Below are positions 52,749 to 61,150 of a DNA stretch of 64,000 nucleotides, in pieces. The position numbers were made by a program, and so were the translations under genes. The notes beneath the pieces were generated by a model. That model made no database searches. It was not told the origin of the DNA and worked only from the letters and a program-made list of their open reading frames with translations. Position 1 is the stretch's first letter, and each line of letters starts with the position of its first letter. This DNA comes from Planctomonas sp. JC2975 (lineage in GTDB: Bacteria; Actinomycetota; Actinomycetes; Actinomycetales; Microbacteriaceae): positions 2,294,001 through 2,358,000 of the forward strand of contig NZ_JABEKS010000001.1 in assembly GCF_012985205.1 (NCBI RefSeq), in the 5' to 3' direction.

Positions 52749-53174
52749 ATGCGCGAAGAGACACTGGCCGTCGGCCTGCTGTTGAGGCAATCGCACCGGT
52801 GGGCAGCGCAGATGCTCGACACCGCGCTCGCGCCTCTGCACATCGGCGGCCCGCACTTCGGCGTGCTGCTCCTGCTCGATCGGGACGGCAGTTCGACCCA
52901 CAGGGAGCTCATCGCGCTCACCGGCCGCGACAAGGCCAACATGGCGCGCACCATTGCGGATCTGGATGCTCTCGGCGCGATCGCCCGCACCGTCGACACC
53001 GCGGATCGCCGGGTGGTGCACGTCAGTCTGACTCCAGCGGGGCAGACGCTCTACGCCGAGGCGCAGAAGCTACTGGACCCGGTCAGCCGCGAGTTCGAAC
53101 GCCGCCTCGGAACGGATGGGATCGCGCAGCTCACCGCGCTGCTCCAGCGCCTGCTCCCTCCGTCCCCGCTCTGA
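52749..53174 (+). CDS. MarR family transcriptional regulator
   Basis: A 141-residue winged-helix regulator: an N-terminal dimerisation helix (VGLLLRQSHRWAAQMLD), the recognition region STHRELIALTGRDKANMARTIADLDALGAIARTVDTADRRVVHVSLTPAG, which includes the wing D-R-R, and a C-terminal dimerisation helix. AAAGGGA precedes the ATG. It is divergent from the membrane/multicopper-oxidase operon and most likely represses it. The stop is followed at once by the 22-bp repeat array. Confidence 0.9.
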   Translation: MREETLAVGLLLRQSHRWAAQMLDTALAPLHIGGPHFGVLLLLDRDGSSTHRELIALTGRDKANMARTIADLDALGAIARTVDTADRRVVHVSLTPAGQTLYAEAQKLLDPVSREFERRLGTDGIAQLTALLQRLLPPSPL

Positions 53175-53194
53175 TCGCAACACCCCCTCCCGAG

Positions 53195-53480
53195 GGTGCC
53201 CGTTCCTCCCCCCGAGGGTGCCCGTTCCTCCTCGCGAGAGTGCCCGTTCCTCCTCCCGAAAGTGCCCGTACCTCCTCCCGAAGGTGCCCGTTCCTCCTCC
53301 CGAAAGTGCCCGTTCCTCCTCCCGAAAGTGCCCGTTCTTCCTCGCGAGAGTGCCCATTGCTCCTCGCGAGAGTGCCCGTACCGCCCCCTAAAGTGCCCGT
53401 ACCGCCCTCCGAAGGTGCCTGTTGCTCCTCGCGAGAGTGCCCGTTCGTCCACCTGAAAGTGCCCGTACCTTCCCCCGAAA
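53195..53480 (+). repeat. Forward tandem array of 13 x 22-bp units
   Basis: Thirteen contiguous 22-bp units, consensus AGTGCCCGTTCCTCCTCCCG + AA/AG, with partial units on both sides. The core matches the array at 32526-32767. Since 22 is not a multiple of 3 the long open frames through it are artefacts. It begins 21 bp after the MarR stop. Confidence 0.92.
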
Positions 53481-53519
53481 GTGCGCCCCCGGGGAACAAC
53501 GCTCATGCGGCGAAAACTG

Positions 53520-53709
53520 GCACCTTCGGGAGGAGAAACACGCACCTTCGCGAGGAAGTAGACGCACCCTCGCACGGAAGAACGGGCACCCTCGCGAGGA
53601 AGAGCGGGCACCTTCGGGAGGAGGAACGGGCACCCTCGCGCGGAAGGAGACCCACCCTCGCGCGGAAGAACGGGCACTCTCGGGAGAGAGAACGGGCACT
53701 CTCGACGCA
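53520..53709 (-). repeat. Inverted tandem array of 8+ x 22-bp units
   Basis: Eight full 22-bp units and a partial, in the opposite orientation to the 53195-53480 block (plus-strand consensus GCACCCTCGCGAGGAAGAACGG). The 39-bp centre between the two blocks contains CCCCCGGGG. The forward and inverted blocks are complementary and could fold into a very large hairpin. Confidence 0.9.
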
Positions 53710-53773
53710 GAGACGCGCCCGCCCCGTGAGGGACGAGCGCGTCTTCGGAATGCTCAGCGCGATGCGCGCGGAA

Positions 53774-54622
53774 TCAATACCAGTTGTACGACTGCGAGTG
53801 CGACCAGGCACCGCAGGGAGTGCCGTACGATCCGGCGATGTAGCCGAGGCCCCACTTGATCTGGGTCGCAGCGTCGGTGGCCCAGTCAGTGCCCACGCTG
53901 GCCATCTTCGAGCCGGGGAGCGCCTGCGGGATGCCCGTCGCGCCACTCGGGTTGTAGGCCTGGTAGTTCCAGCCGGACTCGCGGTTCCACAGGCTGTTCA
54001 GGCAGGAGAACTGGTCGCCGCCCCAGCCGTAGCTCGAGGCCATGGTGGACTGCGCGTAGGAACGGGCGCCATCGGGCGTGTTGACCTGAGCCAGCGCGGC
54101 AGCGGCGGCAGCAGCCTCGGCTGCGGCCTTGGCGGCTGCCTCTGCGGCCGCCTTCTGCGCTGCGGCGACGGCTGCGTCGTGCTCGACGGCAGCCTTGTTG
54201 GCAGTGGTCACGGCGTTGTCCGCCGCGACGGTGAGCTTGTGCAGCGTGGTCGAGTCGGACGAGTAGTTGCTCTTGAGCGCTGCGATGGCACTGTCGAGCT
54301 GAGTGACGTCGGCACGACCCTGCACCTGCTGCTCGGTGATCTGAGCGACGGCGAGCGCGTCGAACGAGTCCTGCGCCGCGGTGTGCTGCAGGGCCATCGG
54401 GGCGATGGGAGAACCCTTGACCACCTCGGAGAGAGGGCCGGCTGCCTGCTTGGCGGGCTCGGCGTAAGCGTTCGAGACGACGACGGGGGTCACGACCGCG
54501 GAGACCGCGACGACGGCGGCTGCAGCGACGGTCAGGCCACGCTTGTTCTTGACGGCCTTGGCGGTGAAGTTCTGGAAGGAGTGTCTGATGGAGCCGGGGG
54601 AAATACGGTTGGAGAAGGTCAC
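53774..54622 (-). CDS. Secreted lytic transglycosylase-like protein
   Basis: A 282-residue secreted protein. A signal sequence (residues 20-45, KRGLTVAAAAVVAVSAVVTPVVVSNAYA) leads to a helical Ala-rich region with coiled-coil character, then a C-terminal transglycosylase-like domain: FSCLNSLWNRESGWNYQAYNPSGATGIPQALPGSKM, in which ESGWN supplies the catalytic Glu, and WGLGYIAGSYGTPCGAWSHSQ with a Cys pair. This is the usual resuscitation/wall-remodelling layout of Microbacteriaceae. GTG 54622 is chosen; the frame extends to 54724. A structured leader lies upstream. Confidence 0.82.
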   Translation of the reverse strand: MTFSNRISPGSIRHSFQNFTAKAVKNKRGLTVAAAAVVAVSAVVTPVVVSNAYAEPAKQAAGPLSEVVKGSPIAPMALQHTAAQDSFDALAVAQITEQQVQGRADVTQLDSAIAALKSNYSSDSTTLHKLTVAADNAVTTANKAAVEHDAAVAAAQKAAAEAAAKAAAEAAAAAAALAQVNTPDGARSYAQSTMASSYGWGGDQFSCLNSLWNRESGWNYQAYNPSGATGIPQALPGSKMASVGTDWATDAATQIKWGLGYIAGSYGTPCGAWSHSQSYNWY

Positions 54623-55140
54623 GGGGTTCCAATGCTCGGGTCTGCCCCGCGTGGTCCACCCGGTGTTGCGCGCACGCTCCACCGGGAAACGGATGCCACG
54701 CGACACTCGACGGGTCGCGTCCATCCGGGCGGGTTGGGCACCCCGGGGTCATGCTCGTCCGCTCAACCGCGTTCGGGCACGGCGGAGCAACGGCGTAGGG
54801 CTACGCCGGCAAGACACCCCGCGGATGCCACACAGCAGTCCGTCGGGTCGGGGCGTTCATCGCGCTGCGGACGCCGCCCGTGTAGGTGCGGGCGAGGTCG
54901 TAGCGTGACGACTGGAAAACGGTACCCACTCGCTCTGGGCAGGCTGTGCACAGAGGCTCCAAGGCCTCTGGGAGCGGATCCGCCGCGGAATTCCGCGGAT
55001 TTTCGACCGCAAATCAGAGTGTCCCCGATTTCGCAACCCGATGACGCGGTGCGATCTCAGACGAAAAGCTGCCCGGTCAGGCCTTTCTCCACCGTTCGAA
55101 CCGCCGGCCGGATGCGGTCCGCCGGACGGTTCGCCGAACC
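54623..55140 (-). other. Long, GC-rich structured leader and intergenic region
   Basis: This 518-bp gap has no supported gene. Read on the minus strand it contains a perfect hairpin CGGCGTAG-CC-CTACGCCG (about 54792-54809) and, nearer the gene, a GGGGTGCCCAACCCG segment with GGATGGACGCGAC/GTCGCGTGGCATCC pairs. Cell-wall hydrolase genes of actinobacteria are often controlled by c-di-AMP (ydaO) riboswitches. GGGGTGCCCAACC recalls their GGGGGACCCAACC core, but the other conserved blocks are not clear. I therefore give it only as a possibility. Confidence 0.3.
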
Positions 55141-56229
55141 CTACGGCGAGACGGACAGGAACAGGAATGCCGCGAAGATCACGAGGTGCACTCCGCCCTG
55201 CAGCTTCGTGGCCCGTCCAGGGACGATGGTGAGGATCGTCACCACGATGGAGAGCGCGAGCAGAACGATCTGGGTGCTCCCGAGGCCGAGGACCAGTTGC
55301 TGCGGCATCCAGATCGAGGCGACGGCGACAGCGGGGATGGTGAGCCCGATGCTCGCCATCGCTGATCCGAGTCCGAGGTTGAGGCTCGTCTGAATGTGGT
55401 TGCGCTGGGCCGCCCGCACGGCCGAGATGCTCTCCGGCAGCAGGATGACGAGCGCGATGATCACGCCGACCACGGATTCCGGCAACCCGAGCGCGACCAC
55501 GCCGCCCTCGATCGACGGCGACTCCAGCTTCGCCAGCCCCACGACGGCGACGAGCGAGACGAGCAGGAGCACGAGGCTGACAAGCGTGGCGCGCAGCGAG
55601 GGCGGTTCGCCGTGCTCGTCCTCCTCCTCGTCCGCATCGTCGATGACGTTGACGGGCAGGAAGAATTTGCGGTGCGAGATCGTCTGCGTGATGACGAACA
55701 GCACGTACAGCGCGAGAGAGGCGATTGCGGCGAACGTCAGCTGAGTCGGCGAGAACCGCGGACCTGACGCCTCGGTGAAGTCCGGCAGCACCAGGCACAG
55801 CACGGCCAGCGTCGAGACAGTGGCGAGCGCGGCGCCCGATCCCTCCGAATTGAACCGCACCGTGCCGAACTTGAACGCTCCGACCAGGATCGAGAGCCCA
55901 ATGAGTCCCGTCGTCGTGATCATGAACGCCGAGAACACCGTGTCTCTGGCCAGCGTCGCGGCGTGCTCGTCTCCGCCCGCAGAGAGCGTGACGATGAGGC
56001 CGACCTCGATGATGGTGACGGCCACGGCGAGGATGAGGGATCCGAACGGCTCACCGACCCGGTGGGCGATCACCTCTGCGTGATGCACCGCCACCAGGAT
56101 GACGGCGATCAGGATGACCGCGAGCAGTATCGCGAGCCCCACCCCGGGCTTCGATCCCCAGGCGAGCACCAGGGTGATCGCAGCGATGACCGGGACCGCG
56201 AGGGGCACCCACCTGCCGATCGTCCGCAT
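55141..56229 (-). CDS. Ca2+/H+ antiporter (CaCA/CAX family, ChaA-like)
   Basis: A 362-residue protein with about eleven helices. It contains both alpha-repeats: VHHAEVIAHRVGEPFGSLILAVAVTIIEVGLI and GVIIALVILLPESISAVRAAQRNHIQTSLNLGLGSAMASIGLTIPAVA, including the acidic residues that bind cation. An acidic cytoplasmic loop (DDADEEEDEHGE) separates the halves, as in E. coli ChaA. It exchanges calcium or sodium for protons. I prefer ATG 56229 over GTG 56238; GGATGGAGG lies upstream. Confidence 0.9.
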   Translation of the reverse strand: MRTIGRWVPLAVPVIAAITLVLAWGSKPGVGLAILLAVILIAVILVAVHHAEVIAHRVGEPFGSLILAVAVTIIEVGLIVTLSAGGDEHAATLARDTVFSAFMITTTGLIGLSILVGAFKFGTVRFNSEGSGAALATVSTLAVLCLVLPDFTEASGPRFSPTQLTFAAIASLALYVLFVITQTISHRKFFLPVNVIDDADEEEDEHGEPPSLRATLVSLVLLLVSLVAVVGLAKLESPSIEGGVVALGLPESVVGVIIALVILLPESISAVRAAQRNHIQTSLNLGLGSAMASIGLTIPAVAVASIWMPQQLVLGLGSTQIVLLALSIVVTILTIVPGRATKLQGGVHLVIFAAFLFLSVSP

Positions 56230-56342
56230 CGTCGTCACCCCTCCATCCTCGCAGGCGCCGAACGTCAGCCCGGTAGCGACCACAATGGAAGAGGCGGTCG
56301 AGCCGCTCGACCCCTCCACCAACGACACGGAAGCAGAACACG

Positions 56343-57272
56343 ATGGCACTGCGCAGCTGGCGCTCCCTCGCATCCGGCCAGGTCAGCCGACTCGTCGTCT
56401 TCGACGTCGCAACGGGCGACCGCACGCTCGTGTACGAAAGTGGCGACGCCGTCTTCGAGGCCCCGAACTGGGTGGTCTCGCCGCACTGGGGCGACGACGA
56501 ATGGCTGGTGGTCAACCAGGACGGCCTCATGTACCGGCTGCCGGTAGACGGCCTCCCCGACGGCACCTCGCCGATCCTGGTGCCCACAGGAGACATCGAC
56601 AGCTCGAACAACGATCACGTCGTGTCACCGGACGGCCACCACCTCTACATCTCGGCCGAGGACAAGCACATCCACGAGGTGTCGCTGGCCGACGGCACGG
56701 CTCGCCGGGTCACCCACGATCACGATCAGCCGTTCAACCACTACCTGCACGGCATCTCGCCCGACGGCCGCACGCTCTCCTACATCGGCCTCGAGCCGCT
56801 CGGCCCGAATCCCGGTCCAGGCACGCCAGCTCTCACGAACGTGTTCACGATCGGGATCGACGGAGCGGATGACACGCAGCTCACCTTCTCGGACAAGCCG
56901 CACGATGGGGCGGAGCTCGATCCGAGCGGCGAGTGGATCTACTTCAACTCCGAGCGCGCATCGGATCGCCCGGGGCACGCGCAACTCTTCCGCTGCCGGC
57001 CGGATGGATCCGACATCCGTCAGCTGACGTTCGACGAGCGCGTGAACTGGTTCCCGCACGTTGCGCCCGGCGGGCGCGATCTCGTGTACGTGAGCTACCC
57101 GGCCGGCGTGCTCGGGCATCCGGCAGACGAAGAGGTGCTGCTGCGCCGCATCGACCCCGAGGGCGGCGCGCCGACGGACCTGGTCGCGCTGCACGGCGGG
57201 CAAGGCACCATGAACGTCGCGAGCTGGTCACCGGACGGCACCCGTTTCGCCTACGTGGAGTACCCGGCCTGA
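56343..57272 (+). CDS. TolB-like beta-propeller protein (PD40 repeats)
   Basis: A 309-residue protein made of PD40/WD40-like repeats (SPDGHHLYISAEDKHIHEV, ISPDGRTLSYIG, DPSGEWIYFNSER, SPDGTRFAYVEYP). The repeated S-P-D-G-x-x pattern is typical of the propeller in TolB and dipeptidyl peptidases, but no signal peptide and no protease domain are present. It is probably a cytosolic scaffold or sensor. It is divergent from the antiporter. Confidence 0.82.
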   Translation: MALRSWRSLASGQVSRLVVFDVATGDRTLVYESGDAVFEAPNWVVSPHWGDDEWLVVNQDGLMYRLPVDGLPDGTSPILVPTGDIDSSNNDHVVSPDGHHLYISAEDKHIHEVSLADGTARRVTHDHDQPFNHYLHGISPDGRTLSYIGLEPLGPNPGPGTPALTNVFTIGIDGADDTQLTFSDKPHDGAELDPSGEWIYFNSERASDRPGHAQLFRCRPDGSDIRQLTFDERVNWFPHVAPGGRDLVYVSYPAGVLGHPADEEVLLRRIDPEGGAPTDLVALHGGQGTMNVASWSPDGTRFAYVEYPA

Positions 57273-57373
57273 CCGGCATCGCCGGTTGACCCGTTGCCGT
57301 CGGTCGCGACATCCCCCGAATAGCGCGGACAGGGTGAAGCGAGGTGGCCGGATGCGCGGTTACGCTCACGCGC

Positions 57374-58558
57374 ATGAGCCTGCGTGAGCGTGTCAACGGC
57401 GTGCGCGATCGGGTGCGGGGCGCCGCCACCAGTCGCGAATCCCTCGCCATCGGAGTCGGCGCGACGGCGTTCGTCGTCGTCGGTGTCGTGGCCCTTTTCG
57501 TGTTCGGCACGTCTGAGCAGCCCATCACCGGACCGGGCTCCCTCGGTCAGTTCGCTGCCATCGCCGGCGCCATCACCGCCGTCGTCGTCTTCGTCGTCAC
57601 CTGGCTGCTCGTCATACGCAGGCGGCTGCGTCAGCGCACCATCGTCGGCGCGCTCATCGACCTCGTGGCGCTCGCCATCGCCCACACCGTGATCTGCCTC
57701 CTGCTCTGGCTCGTGCTCGGTCAGATCATGGAGCTGAGTTTCAAGGGAGCACTCGTCTACGCCGTGCCCGCGGCGATGCTGGCCGGCGGTGCTGCTGCGA
57801 TCAGCGGCTACTTCGTATTCCTCTCCGCATGGGGCATGAACGGGATGCGACTGGCGGGGGTGCTCGCCGTGTTCCTCGTGGTGGGGGCGGTGGCCAGCAT
57901 GATGACGGCGTCGGACCCGCACTGGTGGCAGAAGAACCTGAGCGCGCTGGGCATGACGGACGACGTCTCGTCTTTCGCGTTCAACCTCACGCTCATCGTG
58001 GCGGGGCTGCTCGTGACCACCATCGCGCGCTATTCGACGGCGGCCCTGGTGCGCATCCCGCGCCGAGTGGGCGTCGAGGTCGTGCGGTGGACGCTGGTCG
58101 CGCTCGGCGTTCTGCTGGCGTGCGTCGGGATCTTCCCTGTCGACAAGTTCTTCATCCTGCACAACTCGGTGGCCTGCGGCATGGTCGTCGCCTACCTGGT
58201 GATCACTGTCGGGCTGCGCTGGTTCATCCCGGAACTGCCCAGGTCGTTCGTCGCGCTCGGCATCGTGTTCCTGGTCGTGATCGTCGTGGCGGCGATCTTC
58301 TTCGTCGTCGGCTACTACAACCTGACGGCTGTCGAGATGATCGCGGCCGTGCTCATCTTCAGTTGGCTCATCGTCTTCCTCCGCATCGTGTCGGCCACCT
58401 CCAACGACCTCGAGACAGCGGCGAACACGCAGGTGGCCGCAAAGGAGGCGCCGACGGTCGGCCGTCACGCACGCGCCGACGTCGACCTCACCGATCTCGA
58501 CGATCCCGCTGCAGCCCTCGCGCTCGGCGATGCGGCCGATACCGCCGGCGCGAGCTGA
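57374..58558 (+). CDS. Hypothetical multipass membrane protein
   Basis: A 394-residue protein with about ten helices (SLAIGVGATAFVVVGVVALFVFG, IVVFVVTWLLVIRRRL and others) and a 55-residue acidic/Ala-rich cytoplasmic tail. The loop RIVSATSNDLETAANTQVAAKEAP resembles no family I know. I start at ATG 57374. No function can be proposed. Confidence 0.72.
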   Translation: MSLRERVNGVRDRVRGAATSRESLAIGVGATAFVVVGVVALFVFGTSEQPITGPGSLGQFAAIAGAITAVVVFVVTWLLVIRRRLRQRTIVGALIDLVALAIAHTVICLLLWLVLGQIMELSFKGALVYAVPAAMLAGGAAAISGYFVFLSAWGMNGMRLAGVLAVFLVVGAVASMMTASDPHWWQKNLSALGMTDDVSSFAFNLTLIVAGLLVTTIARYSTAALVRIPRRVGVEVVRWTLVALGVLLACVGIFPVDKFFILHNSVACGMVVAYLVITVGLRWFIPELPRSFVALGIVFLVVIVVAAIFFVVGYYNLTAVEMIAAVLIFSWLIVFLRIVSATSNDLETAANTQVAAKEAPTVGRHARADVDLTDLDDPAAALALGDAADTAGAS

Positions 58559-58685
58559 CGCAACGAACGAGCGCGAAATTGCGCTGATACGCAACAGTCC
58601 GCGACAACTCGGCAAACTCATCCCCGAACCTCGTCGTTACCCTCGAGAGAGACGCAATCCATTGCACTTTCAAGGGGGCCAGCCC

Positions 58686-60116
58686 GTGTCAACGATCCTT
58701 TCCACCGCGGCACGCGCGGCGACTGCACTCGATGCCGCAGCGACCACCCGTCTGAAGTCCGTGACGACGGACCCTTCGTGGCTCAGGCTGAAGGCGGCGG
58801 CCACGAGCATCCAGGCCGACCAGGTGAAGGACGGCTCGATTCCCGACGCCTCCCGTCACGCGGATGCCCGCGCCGAGGTCGACACCATCGTGCAGTCCAT
58901 CGTCGACCTGACGCCACTCTTCCCGCACGACGCCGACTACCTCGCTACGCTGCGGCGCGACTTCGGTCGCTGGGCGGATGACTCCTTCGGCGTTCCGGAC
59001 TTCTACGACTCGCTGGTGGCATTCCAGCCCCAGCAGCACCGCGTGGACGGCCTGCGTCACCTGGTCGTGTTCCCGATGTACACGCAGAACGGATCGGCGG
59101 ATCGCCACGTCGAGGCCTTGATCGTCGAGACGATCTGGCCGGAGTTCGTGGCCGAGCTGGAGCGCACCGACTACGGCAACAAACTGTTCCTTTCGTTGCG
59201 GCTCATCGACTTCACGTCCGGATACGACACCAACTCGGCCGTGCTCTTCCCGGAGACCGTCGCCATGCGCGAGCTGCCCACCTTCACGTGGGGCGCGATC
59301 TTCCAAGACCGCGAGGCAGCACGGTACCGCGTGGTGGTGCGCGCGGCATCCGACATCACGAAGCTCGAGCTGCCGGAGGACGCCGCCCGGCTGCTCGACG
59401 ATCAGAGCCTCATCGAGCAGACGTTCGTGATGTGGGACATCATCCATGACCGCACGCACATGCGCGGCGATCTTCCGTTCGACCCGTTCATGATCAAGCA
59501 GCGCATGCCGTACTTCCTCTACTCGCTGGAGGAGCTGCGCTGCGACCTCACCGCATACCGCGAGGCGTTCCGGCTGGAGCAGACGCTCGGCGCTCTGCCG
59601 TGCGAGGAGCTCTCGGTCGAGCAGTCGAGCATCCTCGAGCACGCGAAGCTCGTGCGGTACGCGATCCTGTTCGACCGCATCTTCCGGTTCCCGATCACGG
59701 GCAGCCGGGTGCGGAACTACGACGGCCTCGGCGGTCAGCTGCTCTTCGCATGGCTGCACCAGCACCACGTGCTCGACTGGACCGACACCCGTCTCTCCAT
59801 CGACTGGGATGCCGTCGGCGACGCCGTCATCGCCCTCTCGGACGCCATCAACGAGTTGTACTGGCGCTCGATCGACCGCCCCAAGACAGCGCACTGGCTG
59901 GCCGCCTACGAACTCGTCAGCAGCGTGCTCGCGCCGAACCCGGCATCCGTCTGGGCGAAGGGTCTCCCGGATGAGGTCCTCGCCGGCGCTCCGAAGGGCT
60001 ACACGGATGCCGTCCTCGATGACGAGTTCCCGCTCTCGATGTTCTACGAGGCGCTGAACAAGAAGATGGGCGACACGATCGAGTCGACCAAGGGGATCAC
60101 GGCCGCGACGTCCTGA
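58686..60116 (+). CDS. DUF6421 family protein
   Basis: A 476-residue cytosolic protein of a conserved actinobacterial family that I recognise as DUF6421. Landmarks are DGLRHLVVFPMYTQNGS, YGNKLFLSLRLIDFTSGYDTNSAVLFPETVA, WDIIHDRTHMRGDLPFDPFMIKQRMPYFLYSLEELRCDL and YALFDRIFRFPITG. The IHDRTHMRG/ELRCDL pairing has a layout suggestive of a metal site, but no activity is known to me. GTG 58686 follows AAGGGGG; an upstream frame exists to 58530. Confidence 0.68.
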   Translation: MSTILSTAARAATALDAAATTRLKSVTTDPSWLRLKAAATSIQADQVKDGSIPDASRHADARAEVDTIVQSIVDLTPLFPHDADYLATLRRDFGRWADDSFGVPDFYDSLVAFQPQQHRVDGLRHLVVFPMYTQNGSADRHVEALIVETIWPEFVAELERTDYGNKLFLSLRLIDFTSGYDTNSAVLFPETVAMRELPTFTWGAIFQDREAARYRVVVRAASDITKLELPEDAARLLDDQSLIEQTFVMWDIIHDRTHMRGDLPFDPFMIKQRMPYFLYSLEELRCDLTAYREAFRLEQTLGALPCEELSVEQSSILEHAKLVRYAILFDRIFRFPITGSRVRNYDGLGGQLLFAWLHQHHVLDWTDTRLSIDWDAVGDAVIALSDAINELYWRSIDRPKTAHWLAAYELVSSVLAPNPASVWAKGLPDEVLAGAPKGYTDAVLDDEFPLSMFYEALNKKMGDTIESTKGITAATS

Positions 60117-60141
60117 CGGATCGGCCGGCGTCGCGCTCCGG

Positions 60142-60339
60142 TCAAGAGTCGTACGAGCCCGCGGTGGCCGCGACGGTGCCGAGGATCCCGACCAAGACGA
60201 CGATGTAGAACAGCACGACGAGCACGACCAGTCCGAGCGACACATAGCCGATGATGACGGCCGCGAGCGCGAGGCCGTGACCGCCTTCTCCGGTGCGCCT
60301 GCACCCATATACAAGCAGAGCGATGCATCGCACCACCAT
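60142..60339 (-). pseudogene. 5'-truncated DUF4190 remnant
   Basis: A 65-codon open frame whose last 50 residues are the second half of a DUF4190 domain: RRTGEGGHGLALAAVIIGYVSLGLVVLVVLFYIVVLVGILGTVAAT. In intact proteins this follows a first helix and a lead-in ending ALGHIALSQIKRTG. Neither is found upstream in any frame before the VOC gene's end at 60393. It may be a degraded gene or a short single-helix protein. Confidence 0.5.
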
Positions 60340-60392
60340 GGGGCGTACTCCCCATCTCCGGGGGTGATGCGAACGGCCCCCGCACGTGCTCG

Positions 60393-61013
60393 CTATCCGG
60401 CGGCGACCGTGGACTCGGCGGTGACCCAGGCGTATCCGTCCGGATCGGTGAACGTCCCGTCCGCGACTACCGCGAGGCGGTGCGCGCCGGTGCCTTCCGG
60501 ATCGACGCCGACCTGCTTGGCGAGCGCGGCGCGCTTGTAGAGGGCGAGCTTGACGGCCCCGGAGTCGAATTCGACGTAAGCGGGGAAGTTCTTGGTCGCC
60601 TTCAGGCCGTGCTCCTGGTAGAAGTGCTTGCTGGCCTTGACGCCGTCGACGCCGAGCAGCAGGACGAGCCGCTCGACCTCTCCGCCGGCCGGCCCGGTGG
60701 CGGTCTTGTTCGCGCTGGCGATCTGCCATGCGGTTCCATCGGGTGCACGGAACGAGCCGCCGTATCCCCAGAGGCTCTTCTCGACGGGCTTCAGGACCTG
60801 CGCGCCGCTCGCCAGCGCCCGTTCAACTGCCGCGTCGACGTCGCCCGGCTGCACGAAGATCAGGGACGGCGCGAAGCCGCGGAAGCCTGTAGTGGGCTGG
60901 GTGGATGCGCGTACGCCGACGCTGTCACCCAGGCGAAGCGCGTCGCAGTAGAAGGATTCGGCCGCCTCGACGGCCTCAGGATTCGTTTCGATGGTGATGC
61001 TGTGAATGTTCAT
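60393..61013 (-). CDS. Two-module VOC family protein
   Basis: A 206-residue protein with two VOC modules. The first has ITIETNPEAVEAAESFYCDALRLGDSVGVR and GSFRAPDGTAWQIA. The second begins VERLVLLLGVDGVKASKHFYQEHGLKATKN and ends TDPDGYAWVTAES. It resembles glyoxalase/bleomycin-resistance proteins of the two-domain type. Metal ligands are not fully conserved, so binding rather than catalysis is possible. It is on the same strand as the ABC-2 exporter that precedes it by 137 bp. Confidence 0.8.
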   Translation of the reverse strand: MNIHSITIETNPEAVEAAESFYCDALRLGDSVGVRASTQPTTGFRGFAPSLIFVQPGDVDAAVERALASGAQVLKPVEKSLWGYGGSFRAPDGTAWQIASANKTATGPAGGEVERLVLLLGVDGVKASKHFYQEHGLKATKNFPAYVEFDSGAVKLALYKRAALAKQVGVDPEGTGAHRLAVVADGTFTDPDGYAWVTAESTVAAG

Positions 61014-61150
61014 GCTTCGACGATAGGAACCGGCTCACGGCGGAACTTCTCGAATCCTGCTCGATGCAGAAGCGGGTCCGCCCGCCGCCGAGCCGACGGA
61101 CGATTCCGCTCCCGGACGCACGTGCGCAAGGGCGGCAAGCGCTCAGTGGA

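Noticed and set aside
53195-53709. Possible CRISPR array
   Set aside because: Units are contiguous with no spacers, the unit is 22 bp, orientation switches in the middle and no cas genes are near.
52721-55393. An 890-codon plus-strand open frame through the 53-kb repeat
   Set aside because: The 22-bp period shifts the reading phase in every unit and the frame runs antisense to the transglycosylase gene; the real MarR gene is in a different frame.
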